The notes under the pieces: generated by a model
The model's input: the letters and a program-made list of their open reading frames with translations, nothing else
Told to the model about the DNA's origin: nothing
Database searches by the model: none
In this document: positions 52,401 to 61,814 of the stretch, in pieces
Position numbering within the stretch: position 1 is the stretch's first letter
How the letters are laid out: each line of letters begins with the position of its first letter
Translations under genes and position numbers: made by a program
DNA from: Cladorhizidae sp. MBARI D1340-BT2
Lineage: Eukaryota; Porifera; Demospongiae; Poecilosclerida; Cladorhizidae
NCBI GenBank assembly: GCA_028752905.1
Contig: JAQNBH010000015.1
Span: 11,882,036 to 11,946,035 of the forward strand
Length of the DNA stretch: 64,000 nt
Direction: 5' to 3'

Positions 52401-55400
52401 CTTGTTACATGAGTCTGAGTGGAATATGGCAAACTGTTGCATGAGCACGCACCCATATTTTCATGAGCCGAAGGTGAGTGTGAAGTGAGTTGCCATATTC
52501 CACGATGAGTGTGATAAATTGTTGATTCTATATTCATAGCAAATACTATACTTCATAAAATGGTTGGTCAATCTGGATTGATCCCATCCACACCACACAT
52601 TTAAGTCACTTCTAGTATTCTCAACAGTATTTATAGCTTTGTTGTTGTCATTGACTTGCTTAACTGCATCATCATCTGTTTCTGTTGTCTTGGAAGATGT
52701 TGCCAAATTCTTGGAAAGTGGTAGTTAATGACTACGCATGTGCGCAGTAGAACATTAAATAACCAGATGGAATATGGGGAAATATCTAATGCTGCACCTA
52801 TAGGAAAATACTACAGTGAGTATATCAAAGTTTAGAATATATATATATATATATATACATACATAATTATATATATATAATATATGTATCAGAGAGTGCA
52901 GGAACACTCCCTGTATTGGTTTTACTCACCTTTTAAAAACGGTGGGAGACAACACACACAAAAAAAAAAAAAATTAAATTAATAAAAATTAAAAATAGAA
53001 CAAAGAAAACCAAAACTCATTCACACCTCAGCTGAAACTCACACCGGCAGCTTTCTAGCTGCCTAAATGATAATTTTGGCTGTTATGAGCTCCAGAAAGA
53101 TTCCCAGTGTGTCCTGAATCCTTCGCTTACATGTGGGTAGTAAACCAGCAGTGCAAAAAAAAAAAATGTTGAAAGTGCAAAAAAAAATCCTCATCTTCAA
53201 GGATCTATCTACTTATCTGTTTCTCTCTCTGTTTTCCCTCTCACATAACTTGCGTGCAATAAGTGCATTCATGAATACTTCAGTACCAGAAGACTCCGAA
53301 TATTCCAATGCATGCCCACAACAGATCTGTTTCTCAATTACGCTAAAAAGGTATGGGCAGCAGTGGTTGTTGATGCCACATTCAAGCTAGATCATATGCT
53401 ATTTTATATTTGGAATAGAGTAAAGAATACACATGCTGTAGTATAAGCAGAAGGAATAACCTGCACTCAGTCCTCCTGCTTGGTTTGTAGAGTCTTTCTC
53501 CTGGGAATACCAAGTCCTTGAAGGAGGCTGTAGCTGACCCTGCAGGTACATGGGCACAGTCAAGAATAGCAACAGACACAGCATGTGTTGGTACATGTTT
53601 AGTGTACAACATGAATATGCAAGTTTAAAAAAAGTGTTTGGAGGCCCTGAAGCTCACACTTGGTGTGGTTCTTCTGGAGACTCTGAAGCTCACACTTGGT
53701 GTGGTTCTCCACTGGAGGCCCTGAAGCTCACACTTGGTGTGGTTCTCCACTGGAGACCCTTTTAAGCTCACACTTGGTGTTGTTCTTCACTGGAGACCCT
53801 GAAGCTCACACTTGGTGTGTTTCTCCACTGGAGGCCCTGAAGCTCACACTTGGTGTGGTTCTCCACTGGAGACCCTTTTAAGCTCAAATTTGGTGTGATT
53901 CTCCACTGGAGACTCTGAAGCTCACATTTGGTGTGGTTCTCCACTGGAGACCCTGAAGCTCACATTTGGTGTGGTTCTCCACTGAAGGCCCTGAAGCCCA
54001 CACTTGGTGTGGTTCTCCACTGGAGACCCTGAAGCTCACACATGGTGTGGTTCTCCACTGGAGACCCTGAAGTTCACACTTGGTGTGGTTCTCCACTGGA
54101 GACCCTGAAGCTCACACTTGGTGTGGTTCTCCACTGGAGACCCTGAAGCTCACACTTGGTGTGGTTCTCCACTGGAGGCCCTGAAGCTCACACTTGGTGT
54201 GGTTATCCACTGGAGACCCTGAAGCTCACACTTGGTGTGGTTCTCCACTGGAGAGCCTGAAGCTCACACTTGGTGTTGTTCTTCACTGGAGACCCTGAAG
54301 CTCACACTTGGTGTGTTTCTCCACTGGAGGCCCTGAAGCTCACACTTGGTGTGGTTATCCACTGGAGACCCTGAAGCTCACACTTGGTGTGGTTCTCCAC
54401 TGGAGGCCCTGAAGCTCACACTTGGTGTGGTTCTCCACTGGAGACCCTGAAGCTCACACTTGGTGTGGTTCTCCACTGGAGACCCTGAAGCTCACACTTG
54501 GTGTTGTTCCTTCACTGGAGACTCTGAAGCTCACACTTGGTGTGGTTCTCCACTGGAGGCCCTGAAGCTCACACTTGGTGTGGTTCTCCACTGGCCAACT
54601 ACAATATACAGAAACAACAAGTTTTATTATAATAATAAAAACTAAACTATATCAGTTAAAAAAAGGGGGGAAAAGAAGGAAAAAAAGACTGTGTCCATTT
54701 AAAATCATGGACACAATCATGGACACCAATATTGTACTGCTTATAATGATTGTGTGTATATGGTAAAGGATCATCTAACTGGTTGTGGTCTACATGGGTA
54801 CAGTCTAGTTTGCTTTCTTTTTTAACAGGACGATGATCCAGCATAATTATGTAGTTGCTTGTTTTTACATGTTTTCTCTTATAAATACTATTATAGTAGA
54901 GCAGTCTCCTTCAAGAAGTTGCTCAGGATAACTCCAGAACTAACCTATCTAGTGTTCTACCCACAGGAATTTCTGAAGGGATATGGGGGGAGGGAGGATT
55001 TTAGTGGCTACACCTTAACCACACCCCATTTTAATTGGTCTTCATGAGTACACATAGCAATCCTTGGGGAAGGGTTCATATGTATAGAAGCCGAAATTGC
55101 TGCTTTTATAAATCCTGAGTACAGCCATGTTATACAGTGTATTCTGTCATGGGGGAAGGGAAAGAGATCCAAGATTCATGAATTGTCCTCCTCCATACCA
55201 GGCTGTAGATTCTGTATGGCACTTCCAGAATATTACAAAGCCTCTGGTGGCCTCTGGTGTTGTTGTTCTCAATTCTTCATGTGTGTATATATTATATATT
55301 GTTGCTTATTTGGTTCTATTACAATGACCTCAATAATCAACTTGTTCATCAGGAATAATGAGGCTCGCATGAGCTTGTTAAATACCAGGAGCTAGCTATT

Positions 55401-58400
55401 CATCACGTCATACAAACCACATCCTGGCACATGTGGTGGATGTGGATAATTATGATATAAACACCAAAACATATAATTATAATAATAAAAATAAAATAAA
55501 ATAATAATAACAATAACAAAAAAAAATTGTATCACGTGGTAAATAGCTAGCTACAGGTATATAATAAGCTGCGAGTTTTTGCATCTCATTATTCCTGATG
55601 AAGGCTATAGCATAAAGTCGATTCGAGAGTAAAATTCAAGTTCATTATTGAGAAGGTTATTGTAATTTCGTTATGCCAACTGAGAGTTTGTTGAGTTTAA
55701 TTAGTGAGATTGAATCACAAATGAGATGATATGCCATTATGAGCTTGTGTGTGTGTGTTTCATGGCTGATTGTTCATGGCTGATTGTCATTGATTATAAT
55801 GAAGGAAGAGCAGATGCTGTGGTTTGTTAATTATTCAAATTAAAACTAAATCAAAGTCAGACATTCAAGAAGCTTCCACATTGATTCTTCTATTCCTCAT
55901 GGCAGCCCAACTATCACATGTGAGTGCATGGAGAAATCAGGCCTGCTCTTCAATTGCTCGAGTTCTATTGGCTAACTGGTTTCTAAGGTCAGTCTTGACT
56001 CGAGATAGAGTGGAGAAGCATCTTTTATAGTCTACAGAAGACAAAAAGGCCAATAGCTGCCTACTCTGCCAGATTGGGAAACATTAAACTCAATTCCAAT
56101 GTTTTGATCAGATGACTCATGAGCTGGCGAGTTCTCATTTGCTTCAACTCACTATTAGCAGCAACTACAACTTTGAACTCACCCCTGACTGATTCTGGAT
56201 GCACTACCCCATGAGAAACATAGTTGACAAGCTTATCTGTCCAGCACTGTGGAAGGGTTGAAGGGAGAGCTCTTGTAGAATACTGCTAGGACAAAAACTC
56301 TCACAAAGACTGAGGTCAGGAAATGTAGCAGTGGTATGCTCAGAAAGGGTTACTTACACAAGAGACATCACATTTGAAACTAGCTGTCATGCTATCACTA
56401 GGCTGCTGCATACCATACTCTTCCAGGCCTGATAATTTTTTGGGGAGGCTCTGGAAGAATTCACCAGGAGTCAGGAGTAGAGCATCTACTGTAACCTTTG
56501 TGCCCACTACTAATGGTTTGCTATACTAAATGTCTTGCTTCTGGAAAGTGCAAGACAAGCCTGCTAGAGATGAAGAACATCAGAAAACATGTACAAGGCA
56601 GCTACAAATGTGTACTTCTTGACAAAGGAAGCAAGCACGGCAGCTACAGCAGTATTTCTCTCCTGAGCTTCCCTCTCCAGACTAACCATCACAGACTGAA
56701 AGCATTTGCGTAGCCAAGCCTGCTAGAGCTGGAAGAACATCAGAAAACATGTACAAGGCAGCTACAAATGTGTTCTTGACAAAGGAAGCAAGCCCAGCAG
56801 CTACAGCAGTATTTCTCTCCTAAGCTTCCCTCTCCAGACTAACCATCACAGACTGAAAGCATTTGCGGAGCTGAGTAACAGCTCTATCATGTGAGAGTCA
56901 ATGGACATCTTTATCTGATTAAGTCGAGGATCATTAAGTATATCCTGAATCTCCTGTAAGCCCAGTAGTTCAAGCCCAGCAGTTCGAACTGACGAGTACT
57001 TATAGAAGGCTCAAGCAGTAAAGCTGTCCAAGAATATCTTGGAACTTTTTTAAGGTAAGGAATCTCATTTGCTGTCCGGCCACAAGCTAATGCAAGCCGA
57101 TGAGCAATGCAGTGGCTGGAAACCAGGCAAGAAACTTTATCCTTAAGGTCTTGTTCCCAACATCACTATGCTCCACCTCTTCCAAGACCACAAAAAGGTC
57201 TAGCTGCAGGTCATTGCGAAGCTTCATTATGGTGTCAGATATTGTGATGGCCCTTCCATCATGCAACTCGAACATACAAAGAAAACTAGTTTTTATCACC
57301 CCTCCCACAGCACAACGGCCATAGAGTACAAGCTCCTTTGTAACAGACACATCAGTGGTTTCATCTTTGCATGGAGCAAAAAAAAAAGGAAACTCCTCTA
57401 GGTGTGAGATTATAGGATCAGAGAGAGTTTCCCCAAGATGCTGAACTAGCTCTTGCATGCAACACTTCTGATGTGAAGTGTGCATTGCCACTAACTTGCA
57501 GATCTGACAAGTAAGAAGCTCCTAGAAAAAGACTTGCCTTGCTCAAGAAGCAGTGCAAATTTGGCAGTGTGTGCAATCTCTCTCTTATTATTTTGCACTT
57601 GAGAGCACCAAGAGATGCCTTACGCTGAGCTGAAGCAACCCGCTGGAATGCCATTGCTGTCTCTCTTAGAGGAGCAAAGATCAGCTTCCATCTTAACTGC
57701 AGTATTGTGTGACTTGCTCTGACCGTGTCAAGCCAAGTCAACACAAACAGCTCTTCCTAAGGCAGCTTTCTTAGGACGCCAGCTGTGCTTGTGGCATAAT
57801 GCGCACATCGGCCAGCATCTACTGCCAGCATCCACGGAAAGTCAAGAGTTCCATTTAGGGTCTATTCCAGTCTTCCTTAGCTTAGAAGATGAGGGACTCC
57901 CAGACCCTCCACCAGAGTGAATCCGCTTAGTCATGCCTAAGAGAAGACGTCACAGTGAAGAACAGCGACCCACTCAACAACTCCATGCAGCAGATGCCTA
58001 GAATTGTATTTCAATATTATTATACAAAATTTCATATAATTAGAAATCACAATGAACTTTGGACTGTGATGAGCTTGGGGAGCCTTGGTCATTGCACCAT
58101 CCCTCCCCAGTCCCCAAGTCAGCCTGCCGTGATGTGGCACTCACACTTTGCATGCTTCACTAAGCTTTGCCTTGTTAGAGTCATGCGAGACGACCTTCCT
58201 AGGCCTACGATTATGTTTTCGGCAGAGTGAACATGCCACACCTTGCCCATCCTCCACCTCGAATATCCAGGGAAGGTTTAGCTTCCATTTTTGATCAATG
58301 CCAGCCTTCCTGTGCTTGTTTGAGCTCTGCTAGGAACACTACCGACGGACTTCCACGTTAAAGCAAGTCTCACTCGCGAGATGGAAGCTACTGCTGCAAA

Positions 58401-60125
58401 TTTTTCACCAACCACACCCACTATCAATTTTGTATTGCATCATTGATTTGACAAAAATGAACTTTGAACTGAAATAGTACAACAGTAAGGCATGTCGGCC
58501 AATACCCCTTCAATTTCCAAGGGATCAGCCGATATGCTTAAATGCTCTGGGGAGAACACTGTTATCATAGCAGATAGATAACAGATACCATCTTTATCAT
58601 GTTTGTGACTCAGGACACATACCACACACACCACACACTACATACCACACACACACAACACACACACAACACACACACAACACACATCACACACACCACA
58701 CACACACAACACACACACACACAACACACAACACACACACACACACTTAGATGTACGCATCTCAAGTAGCCTACCTGGTTTGTTGGCCGAAGCCAGTGTT
58801 TAAAGTTGCCAATGTGGTTTTAGCTGAGCTACGAGCTTTGCTTTTGGCATCTGCCATTTTGAAATGGCAGGCAAACCAACACAGGAAGTGCCAGCACACT
58901 TCTTGACGAACTACACGTGCTACGTAGTACTAAACCCTCTTCTACATGCTCTCTCTGCAGTGATGAGGACATGGTGAGGCAACAAAACCCTGCTGCATAA
59001 GACTATCTAACACCAGCTCCCACCCACTCCAATGGTAAAGGGTGCCAGCCCTAGAATCATATGCAGCCAAACTAAAGCAAGCAAGAATGTGCCGCACATA
59101 ATTAGAGTCCACACACTTCTTGTAAGCATCCTCTTGTAAGCATTCTTAATTTTTTACATTTTACATTAAAATTTTTTTTACCTCCCTACCTACTGAGTCC
59201 ATTCTATGTTGTTTAAAGTAAACTTTTTTCTCCTTCCTGGTTGTCACTTGGCAACTGTTTTACATACATGTACATGACACCTATTATCACTCTGCTTGTC
59301 CTGTAAATATTTTTATTCCAGTGAAAGACTCACTTCCATCCTGGAAGGAGCTAGTATTGACGGTAAGCGAGGCTTGTGTTTGAGCGATGATTATTATCAA
59401 CAACATGATGTGTAGATACTCAACTTTTCTGCTTAGAAAAATACATACACACACACATACATACAAGCGTGCATAAATGCATGCACACATGCATACATAT
59501 ACATACATACATGCATACATATGCACATACATGCATACACACATACATACAGATACATACACACATACATGCACTACACACACATACACACACATACATG
59601 CATGTTACACATGCATGCACGCATACATACACAGCATGCACACATACATACACATGCATACACGCGTGCATAAATGCATACACACATACATACATACATA
59701 TACATACACACATGCATAAACGCATACATACACATACATACACGCATACACACATGACACGCATACACACATGCATACATACACATACATATACACACAC
59801 ACATACACACACACATACATACACATGCATACGCATACATGCATACACACACACATACATACACATACATACATACACATACATACACGCATACATACAC
59901 ATGCATACATACGCACACTGGTACATGTTTTTATTATATGCTGTCCACGTGTCACATCTGCAAGACGGAGTTACCCTCGCTGCCCCATCATGTGACCGTG
60001 CTAGTAAATATTGCAGCAGTGACCCGACCATTATTGGTATTCATTGTGTGCCTGTATGAATAGTTGTCTCTGGTGACCGCATCAAGCTCAGCACAGCCAT
60101 GGCAGACCAACAGCACCAAATAGAG
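33085..60125 (+). CDS. Coiled-coil protein gene, 5' part (six exons found, 3' end not found)
   Basis: Exons 33085-33323, 36225-36366, 49514-49556, 50691-50760, 59322-59362 and 60064-60125 splice in matching phases (2, 0, 1, 2, 1, then 0) into one frame of 199 codons with no stop. The first exon is serine- and lysine-rich with low complexity. From about residue 85 the protein is heptad-like and charged: ELKRKNQELASAV, HLQVVAQLSREIEDHK, EIQAKLRSEIKYYQ, then DALRRTLEQIKYEN and ERLTSILEG. This suggests a structural coiled-coil protein of the centrosomal/ciliary kind, but I do not recognise the family. Intron 2 is 13 kb and intron 4 is 8.6 kb, both filled with transposons and arrays. All donors are good (GTATGG, GTGAGA, GTAAGG, GTAAGT, GTAAGC, GTGAGC). 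Transcription evidence would be decisive. Confidence 0.72.
33324..36224. other. Coiled-coil gene intron 1
   Basis: No coding feature recognised apart from the TCTA repeat zone at 34998-35460 and a TA tract near 36018. Confidence 0.55.
34998..35460. repeat. TCTA microsatellite with higher-order repeat
   Basis: (TCTA)n blocks alternate with TTAACTGTCTATTTTACCTA and CTTAATCTGCCTATCTCTC segments about five times. Confidence 0.9.
36225..36366 (+). CDS. Coiled-coil gene exon 2
   Basis: Residues 80-127 after a TAACTTCCAG acceptor. It encodes ELKRKNQELASAVRNLHGDA and QLSREIEDHK. Donor AAG|GTGAGA. Confidence 0.78.
37085..37540. repeat. 30-bp minisatellite in intron 2 of the coiled-coil gene
   Basis: About fifteen units of GTAGTTTACTACTGTTCCTG + TGGCTGGTGG. 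Each unit contains the small inverted repeat GTAGTTTACTAC. Confidence 0.92.
37799..38012. repeat. 50-bp tandem array, target of the hAT insertion
   Basis: Four units of exactly 50 bp starting TTCCTAG at 37800, 37850, 37900 and 37950, then a partial unit. The array resumes at 40894 on the other side of the hAT element, showing that the element inserted into it. Confidence 0.88.
38013..40893 (+). mobile_element. Nearly full-length hAT DNA transposon
   Basis: The left end starts CAGGGCTTCATACAGG and the right end, reversed, reads AGGGATTCGTACAGG. Each is followed by a long G run. Both sides are flanked by CACTAT (38007-38012 and 40894-40899), read as the target-site duplication. Inside, on the plus strand, is a frameshifted transposase. 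The final G expected at the right end is missing. Confidence 0.82.
38510..40752 (+). pseudogene. hAT transposase (ZMYM/TTF-type), frameshifted
   Basis: Starts at MDLRAYFRKR (38510). The frame changes near 38650 (then KVYREKLSFKKEWEKKYPWV), near 38740 (then GGMFCATCQNWG, a TTF/BED-type zinc finger with a later WH) and near 40010. The long middle frame (38706-40046) contains the RNase-H-like catalytic region with LADESQDIST, YDGAAKFSG, CHRLQL and TRWLSHD. The last frame ends with the hAT dimerisation block IATATVERSFSRMKIVKT and LRNRLSD..LARLMRIAIEGP. The total is close to family length (about 740 residues), but at least three frameshifts make it inactive in this copy. No introns are needed to explain it. 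Confidence 0.85.
42024..42165 (+). other. Cys-rich possible zinc-finger remnant (also at ~44105-44235)
   Basis: After a CACAG acceptor-like end, one frame reads QKDCEKCINNKNSRFTVCTQ then TCVCCTTRICERIVHSE. The C-x2-C ... F-x2-C ... C-x4-C-x5-H order resembles the C-terminal zinc finger of piggyBac-type transposases, but the spacing is imperfect. In the second tandem copy the first two cysteines are lost. The assignment is a guess. Confidence 0.25.
42640..42866 (+). pseudogene. hAT transposase C-terminal fragment (second copy)
   Basis: Repeats the last ~70 codons of the transposase through the IATATVERSF block to the same stop, with one residue changed in the region compared (KTRLRN for KTCLRN). 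It has no N-terminus because the duplication starts inside the gene. Confidence 0.9.
44753..46690. other. Coiled-coil gene intron 2, middle part
   Basis: No exon recognised. Contains a 57-bp array (44880-45140), a TTG tract (46088-46118) and a unique stretch near 46290-46480 whose short open frame has no match. Confidence 0.5.
44880..45150. repeat. 57-bp minisatellite
   Basis: About four and a half units beginning GGTCCTTCATATTGGTGACT, spaced 56-57 bp (44906, 44962, 45019, 45076, 45133). Confidence 0.9.
46695..49312. repeat. 33-bp minisatellite, about 79 copies
   Basis: Unit GAGCTGGCATTGTGGATGAC + CATGTGTTGCTCTATGCAT. Occasional 9-10-base-shortened units occur, and a GAT/GAC alternation runs through the array. 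Because the unit is 11 codons, it produces long open frames on both strands (for example HELALWMTMCCSM repeats). The existence of several equally long frames argues against coding. Confidence 0.96.
49514..49556 (+). CDS. Coiled-coil gene micro-exon 3
   Basis: 43 bp encoding EIQAKLRSEIKYYQ, between TTTATAG and CAAG|GTAAGG. The junction itself has been amplified into the array that follows. Confidence 0.72.
49551..50235. repeat. Array built from the exon 3 splice-donor junction
   Basis: Thirty or so units of about 20 bp, AGTTAAATGTATCAAGGTAA + GG. The first units are copies of the exon 3 end and donor (ATTATCAAG|GTAAGG). Later units change ATTATC to GTATC but keep CAAGGTAAGG. Confidence 0.9.
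50691..50760 (+). CDS. Coiled-coil gene exon 4
   Basis: 70 bp encoding CLKARNHDVDALRRTLEQIK and YE. The acceptor CACAAAG lies after a CA repeat with a weak pyrimidine tract. Donor AAAA|GTAAGT. Confidence 0.68.
50761..53636. other. Coiled-coil gene intron 4, first part
   Basis: No exon recognised. Contains G/C-rich tracts near 51640-51663, a TA tract (52838-52880) and a family 2 repeat copy (52900-53380). The 23-base sequence TGAAGGAGGCTGTAGCTGAC + CCT near 53517 also occurs in both 2.1-kb tandem copies (near 42337 and 44418), so it marks another dispersed repeat. Confidence 0.5.
53640..54595. repeat. 38-bp minisatellite
   Basis: About twenty-five units of CTCACACTTGGTGTGGTTCT + CCACTGGAGACCCTGAAG, with GAGGCCC/GAGACCC variants and a few units carrying TTTTAAG. 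Confidence 0.95.
55318..55675. repeat. Decayed copies of the hammerhead-like repeat
   Basis: At 55318-55365 an internally deleted copy (ACAATGACCTCAATAATCAA joined to TTCATCAGGAATAATGA). At 55586-55672, on the plus strand, a copy with CATTATTCCTGATGAAGGCT, followed by a mutated GTCGATTCGAGAG where GTCGAAACGTCGAG is expected. Confidence 0.65.
55880..57950 (-). pseudogene. Second hAT transposase pseudogene (ZNF862-like type)
   Basis: Minus-strand pieces in family order: MTKRIHSGGGSGSPSS and LCHKHSWRPKKA (zinc finger near 57930-57760), VASAQRKASLGALKCK, YLSDLQVSGNAHFTSE, LGETLSDPIISHLEE, then CKDETTDVSVTKELVLYGRC and FELHDGRAITI (RNase-H-like region). After these come AHRLALACGRTANEIPYLKK, SSVRTAGL, IQDILNDPRLNQIKMS, TQLRKCFQSVMVSLEREA and, near 56000, SRVKTDLRNQLANRTR (dimerisation block). 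Stops and frame changes are frequent. An in-frame 159-bp tandem duplication lies inside (56558-56873). Confidence 0.82.
56558..56873. repeat. 159-bp tandem duplication within the hAT pseudogene
   Basis: Two head-to-tail copies beginning AGCCTGCTAGAG at 56558 and 56717. They differ by a few bases. 159 bp is 53 codons. Confidence 0.92.
58145..58345 (-). pseudogene. Fragment of another hAT element (zinc-finger N-terminus)
   Basis: The minus strand reads DQKWKLNLPWIFEVEDGQGV, then ACSLCRKHNRRPRK and SNKAKLSEACKV, the same N-terminal zinc-finger segment as the neighbouring pseudogene but a different copy. It indicates two nested or adjacent hAT insertions. Confidence 0.75.
58610..58748. repeat. 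CA-rich tract
   Basis: ACACACCACACA-type low complexity with short interruptions. Confidence 0.9.
58749..59321. other. Coiled-coil gene intron 4, end
   Basis: Contains a family 2 repeat piece (58795-58915) and otherwise AT-rich sequence. A mini-exon (TGATGAGGACATG at 58961) was considered, but its phase does not fit. Confidence 0.45.
59322..59362 (+). CDS. Coiled-coil gene micro-exon 5
   Basis: 41 bp encoding ERLTSILEGASID between TTTTTATTCCAG and GACG|GTAAGC. Its phases fit exons 4 and 6 exactly. Confidence 0.66.
59445..59930. repeat. ACATACATGCATACAC low-complexity array
   Basis: Degenerate 4-8-bp ACAT/GCAT/ACAC repeats in intron 5 of the coiled-coil gene. They produce long cysteine/valine or histidine/threonine frames on both strands. 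Confidence 0.92.
60064..60125 (+). CDS. Coiled-coil gene exon 6
   Basis: 62 bp encoding VSGDRIKLSTAMADQQHQIE after a TGAATAG acceptor. Donor GAG|GTGAGC. Confidence 0.6.
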
Positions 60126-60552
60126 GTGAGCGTGTGTGTGGGTGTGCAAATTAATCTTTAATAAAGGAATATCTCAATTTTAAGAAATTGGTGGTTAGTG
60201 ATGCACTATGCACTCTACCACACACACTTGTAACACACTTGACAGCTGCTCATTCGTGGTTACATTTGCTAACAACAGGATATTAATTGATAACAAGGTG
60301 TATATACCCACTCTTGCTCAGCACATTTGATGTGGTTGTCGTGGCCTGCCCATTGTATTTCATCTTCCCTGGATGAAAGTGGGAGAAGGATTGATAACGA
60401 CCTCTTTTTTTTTTGCCCTCTTATGAACTTTGCTTAATTAATGATTCTCAGCAATAAAGTAATTAACAATAGAGTGTGATTAATTAAGGGGCTTGAAATT
60501 TGGAATAATTGAGTTTTAATTCAGTTTTCTTGCAACTAGCAGCACTCTAGTC

Positions 60553-60731
60553 ATGGAAAATTGTCCAAGTGGGGGCAACTGGAGGAATCTGGATTTTAAG
60601 GGGGGGGGGGGGGGGGGGGGGTGGGGGGCATGATGGTTAAAGATGTGACAAAGTTTCTAATGAATTTTAATAATACAATTTCCAAGGGGGGGGGGAGGTT
60701 GCCGCCCCCCGCTCCTCTAAATGAAACTCTG
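60553..60731. mobile_element. MITE with long G runs (left end truncated)
   Basis: Begins ATGGAAAATTGTCCAAG and ends CTAAATGAAACTCTG, matching the MITE at 61656-61809 but missing its first ~13 bases. Flanked on both sides by CTAGTC. Contains a run of about 22 G near 60600. Confidence 0.7.
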
Positions 60732-60774
60732 CTAGTCTATGGATGGTGGATTAGGTCAAAGCATAATCAACGAG

Positions 60775-60806
60775 GAGGTCCAGCACATCCTTGCCAATAT
60801 CAAGGA
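60775..60806 (+). CDS. Possible further exon of the coiled-coil gene
   Basis: In phase with exon 6, the plus strand reads EVQHILANIKE before a GGA|GTATGC donor. The acceptor (ACGAG) has a poor pyrimidine tract and lies about 40 bp past a MITE, so this is tentative. Confidence 0.3.
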
Positions 60807-60831
60807 GTATGCTAGTGTACTCTCCCTACCA

Positions 60832-60858
60832 ACCCCCCCCCCCCCCCCCCCCCCCCTC
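60832..60858. repeat. Poly-C tract
   Basis: Near-uninterrupted run of about 25 C in a region with several other long G/C homopolymers. Confidence 0.9.
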
Positions 60859-60899
60859 CCCAAAGACAAAGCTCACATGTCTCTCAGCTAAAACTGACA

Positions 60900-61450
60900 T
60901 TGAGCTGCCTAAATGGGTGTGGTGGTTTCGGCTGCTACTGGATGCTGCATGCCTTGAATTCTTCACCAAGGTAAGCTAGCATTTAAAAAAACTTAAAAAA
61001 AGTGTGGAAATAAATCCTTCAAGGATCTACGTATGTATACAGCTATCTCTGTTCTTTCCCTCGTATGAGTTGCAAACAATATGACAATTTTAGCACCAGA
61101 AGACCACAAATGGTCCAATGCACATCTATCACTCAACTGTTGTGGGTAAGGAGCGCCATCAAAGACCAATTGAGCTATTGGTTTGTGGAGTTCCCTGCAA
61201 CTGTTACCAAGTCTCTCATTAGTACAGTCAGTAATAGCAACAACATAATAAGTTACAATGACCTCAATAACGTTTCGACTAGATGCTCAAGCCTTCATCA
61301 GGAATGAAATGTCTTGATTTGTGAAATGGACAACAACTTCTTGTGATATTCATCTTCAAGGATCTATCTGTTATGCCTGTTTTTTCCCCTCGCATAACTT
61401 GCTTAGAATATATAGGTCCATTCAGTTTTGAAAAGTGTTTCAAAGTGCTC
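60900..61450. repeat. Cluster of dispersed repeat pieces
   Basis: Family 2 pieces at 60905-61130 and 61370-61440 flank a hammerhead-like repeat copy (minus strand, 61268-61308) with CTGATGAAGGC and GTCGAAACGTT. The downstream arm of the fold is missing. Confidence 0.6.
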
Positions 61451-61655
61451 GAGCCCTCCTAGGAGCTCTGAGTTGGACTTTCAGTTAGGGGGGGAAAGGA
61501 AACAAGACCCTGCCCATGTGGACCACAACTTCAATGACCCTTTACCATTTAAAACATTGACTGGAAATGTTTACCAATGACATTAGACAACAAACATTTA
61601 CAGTACCCTTTACCTATTAATATAATGGTATAATACAGATTTTAATATAGCAGAG

Positions 61656-61809
61656 CAGGGTTTCATTTAGAAAATTGTCCAAGGGGGGGGGGGGGGGGGC
61701 ATGATGTCAAGCACTTATCAACATCAATAAGAATTTTAACATACAGTTTACAATTTCCAAGGGGGGCGCAAAAAGGTTCCAACCCCCCCCCCCCCTAAAT
61801 GAAACCCTG
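61656..61809. mobile_element. 154-bp MITE, intact ends
   Basis: Ends CAGGGTTTCATTTAG and CTAAATGAAACCCTG are perfect 15-bp inverted repeats, flanked by CAGAG direct repeats (61651-61655 and 61810-61814). Internal inverted TTGTCCAAGGGG/CCAAGGGG-type G runs are present. The end sequence resembles the hAT element at 38013 (CAGGG-TTCAT-), suggesting a non-autonomous relative. Confidence 0.88.
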
Positions 61810-61814
61810 CAGAG

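Noticed and set aside
58957..58978. Mini-exon (TGATGAGGACATG) between exons 4 and 5 of the coiled-coil gene
   Set aside because: Exons 4 and 5 already join in phase 2. Inserting 13 bases would shift the frame and bring in a stop.
59420..60059. ~200-codon frames on both strands
   Set aside because: Artefacts of the ACATACATGCAT low-complexity array.
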